From Pseudomonas bharatica CSV86 (GTDB lineage Bacteria > Pseudomonadota > Gammaproteobacteria > Pseudomonadales > Pseudomonadaceae), in NCBI RefSeq assembly GCF_000319305.2, contig NZ_AMWJ02000001.1, positions 1,054,001 through 1,118,000 on the forward strand: a DNA stretch of 64,000 nt, written 5' to 3'. A program made the position numbers and the translations under genes. Below the pieces are notes generated by a model that saw only the letters and a program-made list of their open reading frames with translations, was not told the DNA's origin and made no database searches. Shown here piece after piece: positions 42,117 to 55,169 of this stretch. The first letter of the stretch is position 1. Every line of letters starts with the position of its first letter.

Positions 42117-44042
42117 TCACTGATCATCGAAATACCGCTCATGCCAATCCACCAGCGGCTGGGGTGAGTTGAGCTTCTGTCCGTAGATCACCGCATAAGA
42201 CAGCACGTTCTGTACGTACTGGCGGGTTTCATCGAATGGAATCGATTCGACCCATACGTCGAAACTCAGGTGATCCGCGCCGCGCAGCCATTGCCGTACC
42301 CTGCCAGGCCCGGCGTTGTACGCCGCCGAAGCCAGCACCCGGTTGCCGTTGAACTGCCCATGGACCTGGCTCAGGTAGGCCGCGCCCAGCTGGATATTCT
42401 TGTCCGGATCCTGCACCTGGCTGGGCGAGGCCAGCGGAATGCTGAACTTGCGCGCAGTCTCCTTGGCCGTCGCCGGCATCAATTGCATCAGCCCGCTGGC
42501 GCCGACGCTGGAGCGGGCGTCATCCATGAAGGCACTTTCCTGGCGGGTGATCGCGAATACCCAGCTCGAATGCAGGCCGCGAACCTTGGCCTCGCGCACC
42601 AGGGTATCGCGGTGGGCCATGGGGAAGCGGATATCCAGGTCATCCCAGTATTGCGCCTGGCTGATGGTGCGGATGGCCGGGAAGTACCAGCGCAGGTCGT
42701 AGGCGATACGTGCCTGGGCGACCATTTCGTCGCGATTGAAGTGCCGGCTGACGTGGTACCACTCGCGGCGGCCGTTGACGATCTCGCCGCGGGCATGGAA
42801 TTCAAGGGCACGCCGGATGCCCGGGGTGCTGCGCACCTTGTTCATCAATTGCTGGCTGATCACCAGCGGTTTGTTGTTCAGTTGATAGGGCGTTTGCGCA
42901 CGGTCGGCAGCGAGGAACCCGTAGAAATCACGTTCACGCGCGACGGTCTTGTACAGCAGCGGAATCTGCGGGTTCTGCGGCTGCGCCAGTTCCAGGCTGC
43001 GCGCCTGCCAGTAGCGCCAGCGGTTGCTGCTGGCGAGGTCCTGGGGCAGGCGCTTGCTCAGTTCGTAGGCCTCTTCCCAGCGACCCAGGCGCAGCAGCAG
43101 GCGCATGCGCCATTCGCTGACGGTGTTGTCGCGCAGTTGCGGGTCGTAGCGGGTCATCAGGTCCAGCGCCCGCGGGTCGTAACGACGGGCCAGAGTCAGG
43201 CCGATCTCGCGGGCGATGGCAACTTTCTCTTCTGCCGAGAAGTGCATGCGGTTGGCGTAGTCGTCGAGCAGCGCCATGGCCCGGTCCGGATCCTGGCGGG
43301 CCAGGCGACGCAGGCCGAGGCTGACCACGTCGGACATGGCTTCGTTGGCCGGGGTGAAGCGCGACGGCTGGTTGAGCAGTTCCGGCTTTTGTGCGACATC
43401 GATCAGCAGCCGCCCTTCGTTGCCAAGGGTCGGCAGGGTTTTCACCAGGTTGTTGGCCAGCGCGTAGTTGCGAGCCTGGGCGGCCAGCTTGGTGCGCAGC
43501 CAGCGTTTCTGCTCGGTGAGCTGGCCTTCCGCGGCCCAGCGTTCGAACAAGGCGTCGCAGGCGGCCGGCTGCGACTTGCCCACGGCCCAGAGTTTGTCGG
43601 CGGTGGCATAGCCTTCGGCACGCAGGCCGTGGGCCAGTTGGTACTGGCCATTGAGGCAGTCCAGTTCGGTGAAATTCAGTTTTGGGTCGTAGTACTTGAC
43701 GAATGTCTGCCAGTCGCCGCGCTCGGCCAGCCAGCGCAACCAGCGCAATTTCATCCAGTTGGCCTGGGGCAGGTCGCCGTTTTTCGCCAGGAACGCTTCG
43801 ATCTCGGCGTTGCTTGCGGTTTTCAGGCGGGCGGTCAGCTCGTCATAGGCGAGGTAGGGTTCCAGCGGGTAGTCCTGCAACGCAGCGGCGTAGCGCTGGT
43901 ACGGACCCTTGTCGCCCTTGGCCAGGGCGCGCTTGGCCTCGTCGTACATCTGGCGTTGTTGGGCAAGATCGGCGGCTTGCGCGATGCCGGCCACCGAGGC
44001 GGAAAGAAGCAGGCAGGAAACGAGGTTGAGCAGGCGGCGCAT
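42117..44042 (-). CDS. slt: Soluble lytic murein transglycosylase Slt70-type
   Basis: A 641-aa periplasmic enzyme cleaving MurNAc-GlcNAc bonds with 1,6-anhydro product formation. A signal peptide ends near AQA (residues 1-23). A long alpha-helical superhelix U/L domain (about 24-460) forms the ring, then the SLT catalytic domain follows: the catalytic Glu in AITRQESAFMDDARS, ASGLMQLMPATAKETA and SAAYNAGPGRVRQWL. All family motifs are intact. Its products feed the NagZ recycling route encoded later in this window. Confidence 0.94.
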   Translation of the reverse strand: MRRLLNLVSCLLLSASVAGIAQAADLAQQRQMYDEAKRALAKGDKGPYQRYAAALQDYPLEPYLAYDELTARLKTASNAEIEAFLAKNGDLPQANWMKLRWLRWLAERGDWQTFVKYYDPKLNFTELDCLNGQYQLAHGLRAEGYATADKLWAVGKSQPAACDALFERWAAEGQLTEQKRWLRTKLAAQARNYALANNLVKTLPTLGNEGRLLIDVAQKPELLNQPSRFTPANEAMSDVVSLGLRRLARQDPDRAMALLDDYANRMHFSAEEKVAIAREIGLTLARRYDPRALDLMTRYDPQLRDNTVSEWRMRLLLRLGRWEEAYELSKRLPQDLASSNRWRYWQARSLELAQPQNPQIPLLYKTVARERDFYGFLAADRAQTPYQLNNKPLVISQQLMNKVRSTPGIRRALEFHARGEIVNGRREWYHVSRHFNRDEMVAQARIAYDLRWYFPAIRTISQAQYWDDLDIRFPMAHRDTLVREAKVRGLHSSWVFAITRQESAFMDDARSSVGASGLMQLMPATAKETARKFSIPLASPSQVQDPDKNIQLGAAYLSQVHGQFNGNRVLASAAYNAGPGRVRQWLRGADHLSFDVWVESIPFDETRQYVQNVLSYAVIYGQKLNSPQPLVDWHERYFDDQ

Positions 44043-44247
44043 GAGACTTCCAGGCAGTTGACCAAAACGAGTGGCGGCGTCGCCAGCACTGTGGGTTCAC
44101 AGGCCTTAGCTTAGCCGTTTGCCAGCAGTCGATGAAAGCATTGTGCTTGCATCCGGACGTAATGGCGCGCCGCCCGGCGGATACCGGTGCAGGCTGTGTC
44201 GGACGGTCAAGTCGGGTAGAATGCGCGCCCGCTTTATGGAGAAGAAC

Positions 44248-46173
44248 ATGACCCTGCTCAAATTCAGCGATGTGTCCCTCGCTTTTGGCACCATGCCCTT
44301 GCTGGACAAGGTGTCCTGGCAGATCGCCCGTGGTGAGCGGGTCTGCATCATCGGCCGCAACGGCACCGGCAAGTCGAGCATGCTGCGCCTGGTCAAGGAC
44401 GAGCAGAAGCCCGACGACGGTGAAATCTGGCGCGCCCCCGGCCTGAAGATCGGCGAGTTGCCCCAGGAATTGCCAGTGGCCGACGACCGCACCGTCTTCG
44501 ACGTGGTCGCCGAGGGCCTGCAAGGTGTCGGCGCACTGCTTGCCGAATACCATCATCTGAGCCAGAACATCCACAGCGATGCCGACCTGGAAAAGCTCAT
44601 GCATGTCCAGCAGGACCTCGAGGCCCGTGATGGCTGGCGCCTGCAACAGCTGGTGGACAGCACCCTGAGCCGCCTGCAACTGCCGGCCGACAAGACCCTC
44701 GCCGAGCTCTCCGGTGGCTGGCGCCGTCGTGTGCTGCTGGCGCAGGCCCTGGTATCGGAGCCGGACCTGCTGCTGCTCGACGAACCGACCAACCACCTGG
44801 ATATCGGCGCCATCGCCTGGCTGGAAGACGCCTTGAGCAGCTTCCCCGGCGCTGTGCTGTTCATTACCCACGACCGTTCCTTCCTGCAGAACCTGGCCAC
44901 CCGTATCCTCGAACTGGACCGCGGCGGCCTGATCGACTGGAACGGCGACTACGCCAGCTTCCTGGTGCACAAGGAAGCGGCGCTGGCCGCCGAGGAAACC
45001 GCCAACGCGCTGTTCGACAAGCGCCTGGCCCAGGAAGAGGTGTGGATTCGCCAGGGCATCAAGGCCCGGCGTACCCGTAACGAAGGCCGCGTGCGCGCAC
45101 TGAAGGCCCTGCGCGTGGAGCGCAGCGAGCGTCGCGAGCGCCAGGGCAAGGCGAACATCCAGATCGAATCCGCGGAAAAGTCCGGCAAGCAGGTGATGGT
45201 GCTGGAGAACGTCAGCTTCGCCCATCCGGGCGGCCCGACCCTGGTCAAGGATTTCTCCATGGTCCTGCAGCGCGAGGACCGTATCGGCCTGCTCGGTGCC
45301 AACGGTACCGGCAAGACCACCCTGCTCAAGCTGATGCTGGGCGATCTGCAGCCGACCAGCGGCAAGGTCGAGGCGGGCACCCGTATCGAGGTCGCGTACT
45401 TCGACCAGTTGCGCAACCAGCTGGAACTGGAAAAGACCGTGATCGACAACCTGGCCGAAGGCCGGGACTTCATCGAGATCGATGGCCAGAGCCGCCATGT
45501 GCTCAGCTACCTGGGCGACTTCCTGTTCAGCCCGCAGCGTGCGCGCACCCCGGTCAAGGCACTGTCCGGGGGCGAGCGCGCGCGGTTGCTGCTGGCCAAG
45601 CTGTTCAGCAAGCCGGCCAACCTGCTGGTCCTCGACGAACCGACCAACGACCTCGACGTGGAAACCCTCGAACTGCTGGAAGAAGTGCTGTCCGGCTACA
45701 AGGGCACCGTGCTGATGGTCAGCCACGACCGGGCCTTCCTCGACAACGTGGTGACCAGCACGCTGGTCTTCGAAGGCGAGGGGCGGGTGCGCGAGTACGT
45801 CGGTGGTTACCAGGACTGGATCCGTCAGGGCGGCTCGCCACGTCTGCTGGGGGTGAGCGAAAGCAAGTCGGGCAAATCCGAGCTGAACAGCGCAGTGGTT
45901 GCGGCGCCGGTGGCCGAGGCTGCGCCGGTCGCTGCCGCTGCGGCGCCGGAAGCGAAGAAGAAACTCAGCTACAAGCTGCAACGCGAGCTGGAGGCCCTGC
46001 CCGGGCAGATCGACGAACTGGAAGAGAAGATCGCTGCGGTGCAGCAGGAAATCTCCGACCCGGGCTTCTACCAGAAGCCCATCGACCACACCGTCAAGGT
46101 GCTGGCCAGCCTGGAGAGCATGCAGGCGGAGCTGGATGTGTTGGTGGAGCGTTGGGCAGAGCTGGATAGCTAA
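44248..46173 (+). CDS. uup: ABC-F ATPase Uup
   Basis: A 641-aa cytoplasmic twin-ATPase with no membrane domain. ATPase 1: GRNGTGKSS, LSGGWRRRVLLAQAL, LLLLDEPTNHLD. ATPase 2: GANGTGKTT, LSGGERARLLLAKLF, LVLDEPTNDLD. The C-terminal coiled coil after an Ala/Val-rich linker (about residues 560-641, KKKLSYKLQRELEALPGQ) is the Uup DNA-binding signature. ABC-F proteins act on ribosomes; Uup is also tied to precise excision of transposons. Start at ATG 44248 with GGAG 8 nt upstream. Confidence 0.93.
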   Translation: MTLLKFSDVSLAFGTMPLLDKVSWQIARGERVCIIGRNGTGKSSMLRLVKDEQKPDDGEIWRAPGLKIGELPQELPVADDRTVFDVVAEGLQGVGALLAEYHHLSQNIHSDADLEKLMHVQQDLEARDGWRLQQLVDSTLSRLQLPADKTLAELSGGWRRRVLLAQALVSEPDLLLLDEPTNHLDIGAIAWLEDALSSFPGAVLFITHDRSFLQNLATRILELDRGGLIDWNGDYASFLVHKEAALAAEETANALFDKRLAQEEVWIRQGIKARRTRNEGRVRALKALRVERSERRERQGKANIQIESAEKSGKQVMVLENVSFAHPGGPTLVKDFSMVLQREDRIGLLGANGTGKTTLLKLMLGDLQPTSGKVEAGTRIEVAYFDQLRNQLELEKTVIDNLAEGRDFIEIDGQSRHVLSYLGDFLFSPQRARTPVKALSGGERARLLLAKLFSKPANLLVLDEPTNDLDVETLELLEEVLSGYKGTVLMVSHDRAFLDNVVTSTLVFEGEGRVREYVGGYQDWIRQGGSPRLLGVSESKSGKSELNSAVVAAPVAEAAPVAAAAAPEAKKKLSYKLQRELEALPGQIDELEEKIAAVQQEISDPGFYQKPIDHTVKVLASLESMQAELDVLVERWAELDS

Positions 46174-46181
46174 TAAAGGAA

Positions 46182-46202
46182 TGGGGCCGCAAAGCGGCCC
46201 CA
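46182..46202. terminator. Hairpin between uup and the stress-protein gene
   Basis: TGGGGCCGC-AAA-GCGGCCCCA stem; on the minus strand it is followed by TTCCTTTATT, so it probably ends the universal stress gene better than uup. Confidence 0.6.
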
Positions 46203-46208
46203 AACCTG

Positions 46209-46652
46209 TCAGTCGGCTTTCTTCTGCAAGCGAACCGCCAGTACATCGCACGGCGCACCATGCAGCACATCGTTGGCAGTCGAGCCGAGCAGCAGGGCCA
46301 GGCCGTGGCGGCCATGGCTGCCGACCACGATCAGGTCGCAACGCTGGTCCTTGGCCAGTTGGTGGATTTCCTGGCGAGGTTGGCCATAGGTCAGGTGCGA
46401 GTCGCCGCGATTGATCTCCGGATACTTGTTGAACAGGCGATCCATGCGCTCCTTGGCCTGGTCGAACTGCTGCTGTTGCAGTTGCGACAGGTCCATCGGC
46501 ACGTCGCCGCCAAAGGCCATGGCCATCGGCTCGACGATATGCACCAGCGACACCTTGGCATTGCTCGGGCCGGCCAGCTCGCGGGCGCGCTTGATGACCG
46601 GATCGCATTCTTCGGTCAGGTCGACGGCAACCAGAATGTGTTCGTAGGGCAT
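46209..46652 (-). CDS. Universal stress protein, UspA family
   Basis: A 147-aa UspA-fold protein: MPYEHILVAVDLTEECDPVI at the start and the ATP-loop GSHGRHGLALLLGSTANDV (G-2x-G-9x-G-S/T pattern) near the end, suggesting an ATP-binding Usp. The start is the ATG at 46652 after GGAGAACC; a longer frame from 46670 contains this ribosome-binding site. Divergent from the next gene, sharing about 110 bp. Confidence 0.92.
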   Translation of the reverse strand: MPYEHILVAVDLTEECDPVIKRARELAGPSNAKVSLVHIVEPMAMAFGGDVPMDLSQLQQQQFDQAKERMDRLFNKYPEINRGDSHLTYGQPRQEIHQLAKDQRCDLIVVGSHGRHGLALLLGSTANDVLHGAPCDVLAVRLQKKAD

Positions 46653-46762
46653 GAGAGGTTCTCCTGACAATCGTAATAAAGAAAGTATGGCCCGTTTCAG
46701 GCTGATCGCATCCAGCTGCGGCTAACCCGCTCATCGGTAACGTGTTGATAGGAATAACAGAT

Positions 46763-47200
46763 ATGACGGTCTGGGTAGTTGTGTCAATCCTTGCGCTGAT
46801 TCTCAGCCCCCTGGCCTGGCTGCTGCCGTCCCGGCGCATGAGCGGGCGCATGGCGTTGCGCTTGGAGGCGCGGCGCATGGGCATGAACATGCAACTGGCG
46901 CCACAGACCTGGCCGCACTGGCTGCCGCACGAGCCGCCGGCGACCTGCGCGCAGTACCACCGGGCGCGGCGCAAGGGCAGTGCGGATACCTGGAGCTACT
47001 GGCAGACCGAGCCGGGTGTCTGGCTCGACCAGTGGCGTGAGCCCTGCGTTGACGAGCGCGTGCTGGAGCAGCTCAAGCGCTTGCCGGCCAGCGTCTACAA
47101 AGCCGAAGCCGGCACGCAGATGATCGCCCTGTGCTGGGGCGAACGCGAGGACGCTGCTGTATTGCAGGATGTTGCTCAGGTGCTGCAAAACCTGGCATGA
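46763..47200 (+). CDS. Hypothetical protein with N-terminal membrane anchor
   Basis: A 145-aa protein I cannot assign. One membrane helix (about residues 3-22, VWVVVSILALILSPLAWLLP) is followed by a basic stretch (RRMSGRMALRLEARRM), which puts the soluble part in the cytoplasm. The soluble part is Trp-rich (TWPHWLPHEP, DTWSYWQTEPGVWLDQW) and ends in a helical LEQLKRLPASVYKAEAG region. Start at ATG 46763 with AGGA 9 nt upstream. It is likely a conserved pseudomonad membrane protein; function unknown. Confidence 0.75.
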   Translation: MTVWVVVSILALILSPLAWLLPSRRMSGRMALRLEARRMGMNMQLAPQTWPHWLPHEPPATCAQYHRARRKGSADTWSYWQTEPGVWLDQWREPCVDERVLEQLKRLPASVYKAEAGTQMIALCWGEREDAAVLQDVAQVLQNLA

Positions 47201-47204
47201 AAAA

Positions 47205-47230
47205 AGCCCGCCCGGGCATCCGGGCGGGCT
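47205..47230. terminator. Strong GC hairpin after the anchored hypothetical gene
   Basis: AGCCCGCCCGG and CCGGGCGGGCT arms. The T-run (TTTTTT) is on the minus strand; the plus strand has an A-run before the stem. It sits immediately past the stop codon. Confidence 0.7.
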
Positions 47231-47669
47231 GCGTTACGCTGCTGAAAAAAAGGCCAGGCAGGCCGGGAGGTAGTTCAGTAGTTCGCAGTGTAGTGGGCAA
47301 TTCATCTTCGCGCGCGGCAAATTCCCTTCTTTTTTCTCCTCCCACCCTGTTTACCCCGCTGGATCGATTTCCCGCCAGGGGCGTCTATCGCTTACGTGAA
47401 TGATCGCCGATCACCGTCATGCGCTGTTGCTCAAAAGCCGTACAGAACTGACTGCAAGGTCGCTTTTCGCCAGTGCTTTTGGGGGTTTGACAAAGATCAT
47501 CTTTTCGTTGAATGTGTGCACACCCCAATCAAACGGGCGTATGAATTGAGCGTTTGTATTGTAAGAAAGCTCGTACAGAATCCCGACTATCACGCTGCCG
47601 GTCAGGTCTGAAACAGAACAAAAGCGGTCAGCGTGTACAGTTCAGCTTCCATATCGTGGAGATCAGTTG
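47231..47669. other. About 440-bp leader/promoter region of fadBA
   Basis: No supported gene; a 71-codon frame here has no ribosome-binding site and an unlikely composition. Base composition is more AT-rich than its surroundings. It contains the candidate PsrA operator at 47530-47556. Confidence 0.6.
47530..47556. promoter_or_regulatory. Candidate double PsrA operator of fadBA
   Basis: CAAACGGGCGTATG (47530-47543) and GAATTGAGCGTTTG (47543-47556) each fit the PsrA pattern (G/C)AAAC-N4-GTTT(G/C) partly (9 and 8 of 10) and share one base. The good half-sites are outermost, giving an overall CAAAC...GTTTG palindrome. The same 13-bp offset of two boxes occurs at psrA itself. In P. aeruginosa PsrA represses the fadBA genes, so the location is right. 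Confidence 0.6.
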
Positions 47670-49817
<2,148 letters not shown>

Positions 49818-49833
49818 GCGCCCAACGGTATAG

Positions 49834-51024
<1,191 letters not shown>

Positions 51025-51038
51025 TCGCGTGGTTGACC

Positions 51039-51070
51039 AAACCGGGCCTGGTGCCCCGGTTTTTGTTTTT
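51039..51070 (+). terminator. Terminator of fadBA
   Basis: AAACCGGG and CCCGGTTTTTG arms followed by TTTTTT, 15 nt after the fadA stop. Confidence 0.85.
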
Positions 51071-51097
51071 TCGGATTTTTTCAGGAGGGCCAGCGGC

Positions 51098-51349
51098 ATG
51101 CAGATACAACCAGGCGTATACCGGCATTACAAAGGGCCTGAGTACCGTGTCTTCGGCACTGCGCGGCATTCCGAAAGCGAGGAATGGGTAGTCTTCTACC
51201 AGGCGTTGTACGGCGAATTCGGCCTGTGGGTACGGCCGTTGTCGATGTTTCTCGAGTCGGTGGAAGTTGACGGGGAGCAAGTCCCACGCTTTGCTTTGGT
51301 CGAGGCCGAAGCGACGCTGTTTTCGCGACCGGATGGCGCAGGCGGCTGA
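51098..51349 (+). CDS. DUF1653 small protein
   Basis: An 83-aa protein consisting almost wholly of the DUF1653 domain: PGVYRHYKGPEYRVFGTARHSE...WVVFYQALYG...WVRPLSMFLESV. These proteins adopt a small beta-rich fold; the role is unknown. The ATG at 51098 follows AGGAGG. It lies between fadBA and topA; the fadA terminator separates it from fadA. Confidence 0.88.
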   Translation: MQIQPGVYRHYKGPEYRVFGTARHSESEEWVVFYQALYGEFGLWVRPLSMFLESVEVDGEQVPRFALVEAEATLFSRPDGAGG

Positions 51350-51449
51350 ACTCCCGTGCTTGACCTCATTCTATAGCCACTATATATAGCGGTGCCGCGT
51401 CAGGTGCCTGGCGTGTTTTTTATTTCGATATTCAGGAATTTTCCGATCC

Positions 51450-54059
51450 ATGGGCAAATCGCTGGTCATTGTGGAATCCCCGGCTAAGGCCAAGACCATC
51501 AACAAGTACCTGGGCAACCAGTACGTGGTGAAGTCGAGTATCGGCCATATCCGCGACCTGCCCACCAGCGGTTCGGCCAGTGCCACCAAGGAACCGGCCG
51601 CCAAGCGCGGCAAGGCTGCCGGTGAAGCGCCGGCGCTGTCGCCCAAGGAAAAGGCGCGCAAGCAGCTGGTTGCGCGCATGGGCGTGGATCCGGATCACGG
51701 CTGGAAGGCCAAGTACGAGATTCTCCCGGGCAAGGAGAAGGTCATCGACGAACTGCGTCGGTTGGCCAAGGATGCCGACACCATCTATCTCGCAACCGAC
51801 TTGGACCGCGAAGGGGAGGCCATCGCCTGGCACCTGCGCGAAGCCATCGGTGGTGACGACAGCCGCTACAAGCGCGTGGTGTTCAACGAAATCACCAAGA
51901 AGGCCATCCAGGAAGCCTTCTCGCAACCGGGCGACCTCGATATCGACCGGGTCAATGCCCAGCAGGCGCGGCGCTTCCTCGACCGCGTAGTTGGCTACAT
52001 GGTCTCGCCACTGCTCTGGGCCAAGATCGCCCGTGGCCTGTCCGCTGGCCGGGTGCAATCGGTGGCGGTGAAGCTGGTGGTCGAGCGTGAGCGCGAGATC
52101 CGCGCCTTCATTCCCGAGGAGTACTGGGAGGTCCACGCCGACCTCGGTACCGCGAAGAACGCCAAGGTGCGCTTCGAAGTCGCCCGCGAGAAGGGTGAGG
52201 CGTTCAAGCCGCTGAACGAAGCCCAGGCCATGGCGGCGCTGGACAAGCTCAAGGCCTCTTCCTACAGCGTGGCCAAGCGTGAAGACCGGCCGACCAGCTC
52301 CAAGCCTTCGGCACCGTTCATTACCTCGACCTTGCAGCAGGCGGCGAGCAACCGTCTCGGCTTCGGGGTGAAGAAGACCATGATGATGGCGCAGCGGCTG
52401 TATGAAGCCGGCTACATCACCTATATGCGTACCGACTCGACGAACCTGTCGACCGACGCCGTGGAAATGGCGCGCAGCTACATCGAGAGCGAGTTCGGCA
52501 AGAAATACCTGCCCGATGCGCCGATCGTCTATGGCAGCAAGGAAGGCGCCCAGGAGGCGCACGAAGCGATTCGTCCTTCCGACGTCAACATCCATCCGAG
52601 CAAGCTCAGCGGTATGGAGCGTGATGCCGAGCGCCTGTACGAGCTGATCTGGCGCCAGTTCCTCGCCTGCCAGATGCCGCCTGCGCAATACCTGTCGACC
52701 ACCGTCAGCGTCGCTGCTGGTGATTTCGAGCTGCGAGCCAAAGGGCGCATCCTCAAGTTCGATGGTTATACCCGCGTGCTGCCGCAACAGAGCAAGCCGG
52801 GCGAAGACGATGTCCTGCCGGAAATGAACCAGGGTGAAGTGCTCAAGCTGATCCAGCTGGATCCGAGCCAGCATTTCACCAAGCCGCCGGCGCGCTACTC
52901 CGAGGCCAGCCTGGTCAAGGAAATGGAAAAACGCGGCATCGGCCGTCCATCGACCTATGCCGCGATCATTTCCACCATCCAGGACCGCGGCTACGTGACG
53001 CTGCACAACCGCCGCTTCTATTCCGAAAAGATGGGCGACATCGTTACCGAGCGCCTGTCCGAGAGCTTCTCCAATCTGATGGACTACGGCTTCACCGCCG
53101 ACATGGAGGAGAACCTCGACGACGTTGCCCAGGGCGAACGCGACTGGAAGAACGTGCTGGACGAGTTCTACGGGGACTTCAGCAAGAAGTTGCAGGCTGC
53201 CGAATCCAGCGAAAACGGCATGCGTGCCAACCAGCCGACCCCCACCGACATTCCATGCAAGGAATGCGGCCGCCACATGATGATCCGTACCGCCTCCACC
53301 GGCGTGTTCCTCGGCTGCTCGGGCTATAGCCTGCCACCGAAGGAGCGCTGCAAGGCCACGGTCAACCTGGTGCCGGGCGACGAGATCGCTGCGGATGACG
53401 AGGGTGAATCGGAGTCTCGTGTGTTGCGCGGCAAGCATCGTTGCCCGATCTGTTCGACGGCGATGGACGCTTACCTGCTGGACGAAAAACACAAGCTGCA
53501 TATCTGCGGCAACAATCCGGACTGCCCTGGCTACGAGATCGAGGAGGGCAACTACCGGATCAAGGGCTACGAAGGCCCGAGCCTGGAATGCGACAAATGC
53601 GGTAGCGAGATGCAGCTCAAGACCGGCCGATTCGGCAAGTTCTTCGGTTGCACCAATCCCGAGTGCAAGAACACCCGCAAGTTGCTCAAGAACGGCGAGG
53701 CGGCACCACCGAAGATGGACAAGGTGGATATGCCGGAGCTCAAGTGCGAGAAGGTCAACGACACCTATGTGTTGCGCGACGGCGCCTCGGGCCTGTTCCT
53801 GGCGGCCAGCCAGTTCCCGAAGAACCGCGAGACCCGGGCGCCACTGGTGCTGGAGATCATCCCGCACAAGCATGAGATCGATCCGAAGTACCACTTCCTC
53901 TGCGACGCACCGCAGAAGGACCCTGAGGGTCGCCCGGCGGTGATTCGCTACAGCCGCAAGACCAAGGAGCAGTACGTGCAGACCGAAGTGGACGGCAAGC
54001 CGACCGGCTGGCGCGCGTTCTATGACGGCAAGGCGTGGAAGGTCGAGGACAAGCGCTAA
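51450..54059 (+). CDS. topA: DNA topoisomerase I
   Basis: An 869-aa type IA topoisomerase relaxing negative supercoils. [24 protein letters not shown] and [13 protein letters not shown]. The catalytic tyrosine is Y325 in [13 protein letters not shown]. Three C4 zinc-ribbon modules close the protein: CKECGRHMM...[14 protein letters not shown]...CGNNPDC and CDKCGSEMQ...GCTNPEC. The length is normal for Pseudomonas. It ends at a strong terminator followed by a REPIN. Confidence 0.96.
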   Translation: MGKSLVIVESPAKAKTINKYLGNQYVVKSSIGHIRDLPTSGSASATKEPAAKRGKAAGEAPALSPKEKARKQLVARMGVDPDHGWKAKYEILPGKEKVIDELRRLAKDADTIYLATDLDREGEAIAWHLREAIGGDDSRYKRVVFNEITKKAIQEAFSQPGDLDIDRVNAQQARRFLDRVVGYMVSPLLWAKIARGLSAGRVQSVAVKLVVEREREIRAFIPEEYWEVHADLGTAKNAKVRFEVAREKGEAFKPLNEAQAMAALDKLKASSYSVAKREDRPTSSKPSAPFITSTLQQAASNRLGFGVKKTMMMAQRLYEAGYITYMRTDSTNLSTDAVEMARSYIESEFGKKYLPDAPIVYGSKEGAQEAHEAIRPSDVNIHPSKLSGMERDAERLYELIWRQFLACQMPPAQYLSTTVSVAAGDFELRAKGRILKFDGYTRVLPQQSKPGEDDVLPEMNQGEVLKLIQLDPSQHFTKPPARYSEASLVKEMEKRGIGRPSTYAAIISTIQDRGYVTLHNRRFYSEKMGDIVTERLSESFSNLMDYGFTADMEENLDDVAQGERDWKNVLDEFYGDFSKKLQAAESSENGMRANQPTPTDIPCKECGRHMMIRTASTGVFLGCSGYSLPPKERCKATVNLVPGDEIAADDEGESESRVLRGKHRCPICSTAMDAYLLDEKHKLHICGNNPDCPGYEIEEGNYRIKGYEGPSLECDKCGSEMQLKTGRFGKFFGCTNPECKNTRKLLKNGEAAPPKMDKVDMPELKCEKVNDTYVLRDGASGLFLAASQFPKNRETRAPLVLEIIPHKHEIDPKYHFLCDAPQKDPEGRPAVIRYSRKTKEQYVQTEVDGKPTGWRAFYDGKAWKVEDKR

Positions 54060-54080
54060 GCGCTTCGACGGGTAATGTGG

Positions 54081-54115
54081 AGGCCGCGGCTGACGATGTC
54101 AGGCGCGGCCTTTTT
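54081..54115 (+). terminator. Terminator of topA
   Basis: GGCCGCG and CGCGGCC arms with a loop of about 15 nt, followed by TTTTTGTTTGTT, about 21 nt after the stop. Confidence 0.85.
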
Positions 54116-54127
54116 GTTTGTTCTTCC

Positions 54128-54212
54128 GGGCCTCATCGCTGGCAAGCCAGCTCCCACAGGTTTTGTGTGCGCCGCGAACCCTGTGGGAGCTGGCTTGCCA
54201 GCGATAGGGCCC
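54128..54212. repeat. REPIN
   Basis: Inverted REP pair GGGCCTCATCGC...GCGATAGGGCCC between topA and the DUF6586 gene, with a single change (GATAGG) in the right unit. Confidence 0.9.
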
Positions 54213-54306
54213 GAAAGTACGAAATAGCTTACAGATCCTTGCACAGGGCCGAAGCTTCCCCGAAACTGACAGACCCCGCCTCGCAGCCCTACCGGAGAGC
54301 GCCTCA

Positions 54307-54828
54307 ATGGCCCAGGAACTCTACACCCGCACCAATCAGAAAATCTTCTTCGCCGGCCTGGCCCTGGAAGGCCTGGGCAAGGCGCAGGAAAGCCGGGCCA
54401 TGAATGCCCAGGCGCTGGTCCAGGCCGAGAGGGAGTCGGCGCTGTTCCACCTGTACGGTGCATTGCTGGGGCTGTGCCATGAGATCGCCGGGTTTTATCG
54501 CCTGCCAGAGGCCAATGCGTCCCGCGCCGAGCAACTGTTGACCCCGCAGGTTCTGGAAAGCATCGCAATCCCGGAAATGGCCGAGCTGGTAGAACTGGCC
54601 CAACAGCCGGAAACCTGGTTGGCGCGTTTGTTGAAAGCTTATTCCGATTTGTTCAAACCGCCGGTCGCCAATAAAGCGCCCAAAGGCGACGTCACCCAGC
54701 CGCTGATTCAGGCCGTCAACCTTGACGAGCCTGCTGTCGCGCCGCTTTCCCGTGAGGAACTGGAGGAATGGCGGCAAAACCTGAAGAAGCTGACCGTGCG
54801 TTTCCGCGAGGGTTTGAGTGAGTGCTGA
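54307..54828 (+). CDS. DUF6586-family conserved protein
   Basis: A 173-aa soluble helical protein. It begins AQELYTRTNQKIFFAGLALEGL and carries an ALVQAERESALFHLYGALLGLCHEIAGFYR segment, the recognisable core of a pseudomonad family placed next to topA (I recall it as DUF6586, PA3010 in P. aeruginosa). The C-terminus LSREELEEWRQNLKKLTVRFREGL is a charged helix. No catalytic motif or membrane segment. A GGAG-like site precedes the ATG. It is followed after 51 nt by another small conserved gene. Confidence 0.85.
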   Translation: MAQELYTRTNQKIFFAGLALEGLGKAQESRAMNAQALVQAERESALFHLYGALLGLCHEIAGFYRLPEANASRAEQLLTPQVLESIAIPEMAELVELAQQPETWLARLLKAYSDLFKPPVANKAPKGDVTQPLIQAVNLDEPAVAPLSREELEEWRQNLKKLTVRFREGLSEC

Positions 54829-54879
54829 TTGTGACCGGCACTGTTACAATATCGCCCTTTCCTGGAGACCTCTGCTGAT

Positions 54880-55116
54880 ATGCCCACGTCCTTTCTAGAA
54901 ATTGTCGAATTGCCAGACGGTCGCATCGAACTGCGCCGTGCCGAGGACGAGGGTTCCCTGGTTACCCTGAGTTTTTCCGAAGACGCCAAGGCGTTCCTGC
55001 AGGGCCAGCATGTCGAGGTGGCGAAGGCCATGCTCAGCGTTGGCGTGCAGATGGCGGGGCGTTTGGTGGAAGGTGAGATCGAGCGGGAAGACGAAGGACC
55101 GCGCGTCCTTCACTGA
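54880..55116 (+). CDS. Small conserved hypothetical protein (PA3009-like position)
   Basis: A 78-aa acidic protein: FLEIVELPDGRIELRRAEDEGSLVTLSFSEDAKAFL, then a hydrophobic-amphipathic helix KAMLSVGVQMAGRLVEGEIE. It is predicted soluble, one beta-meander plus a helix. The same position in P. aeruginosa, between topA/DUF6586 and sulA, holds a small hypothetical gene. CCTGGAGA lies upstream of the ATG. It converges on sulA. Confidence 0.8.
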   Translation: MPTSFLEIVELPDGRIELRRAEDEGSLVTLSFSEDAKAFLQGQHVEVAKAMLSVGVQMAGRLVEGEIEREDEGPRVLH

Positions 55117-55169
55117 GACTGGCCGGGCTTCCTCGCAATGAGGAAGCCGGATGTTCGGCGTCGTAGCGG

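Noticed and set aside
47396..47611. Possible 71-codon gene before fadB
   Set aside because: No ribosome-binding site; overlaps the candidate PsrA operator; AT-rich leader.
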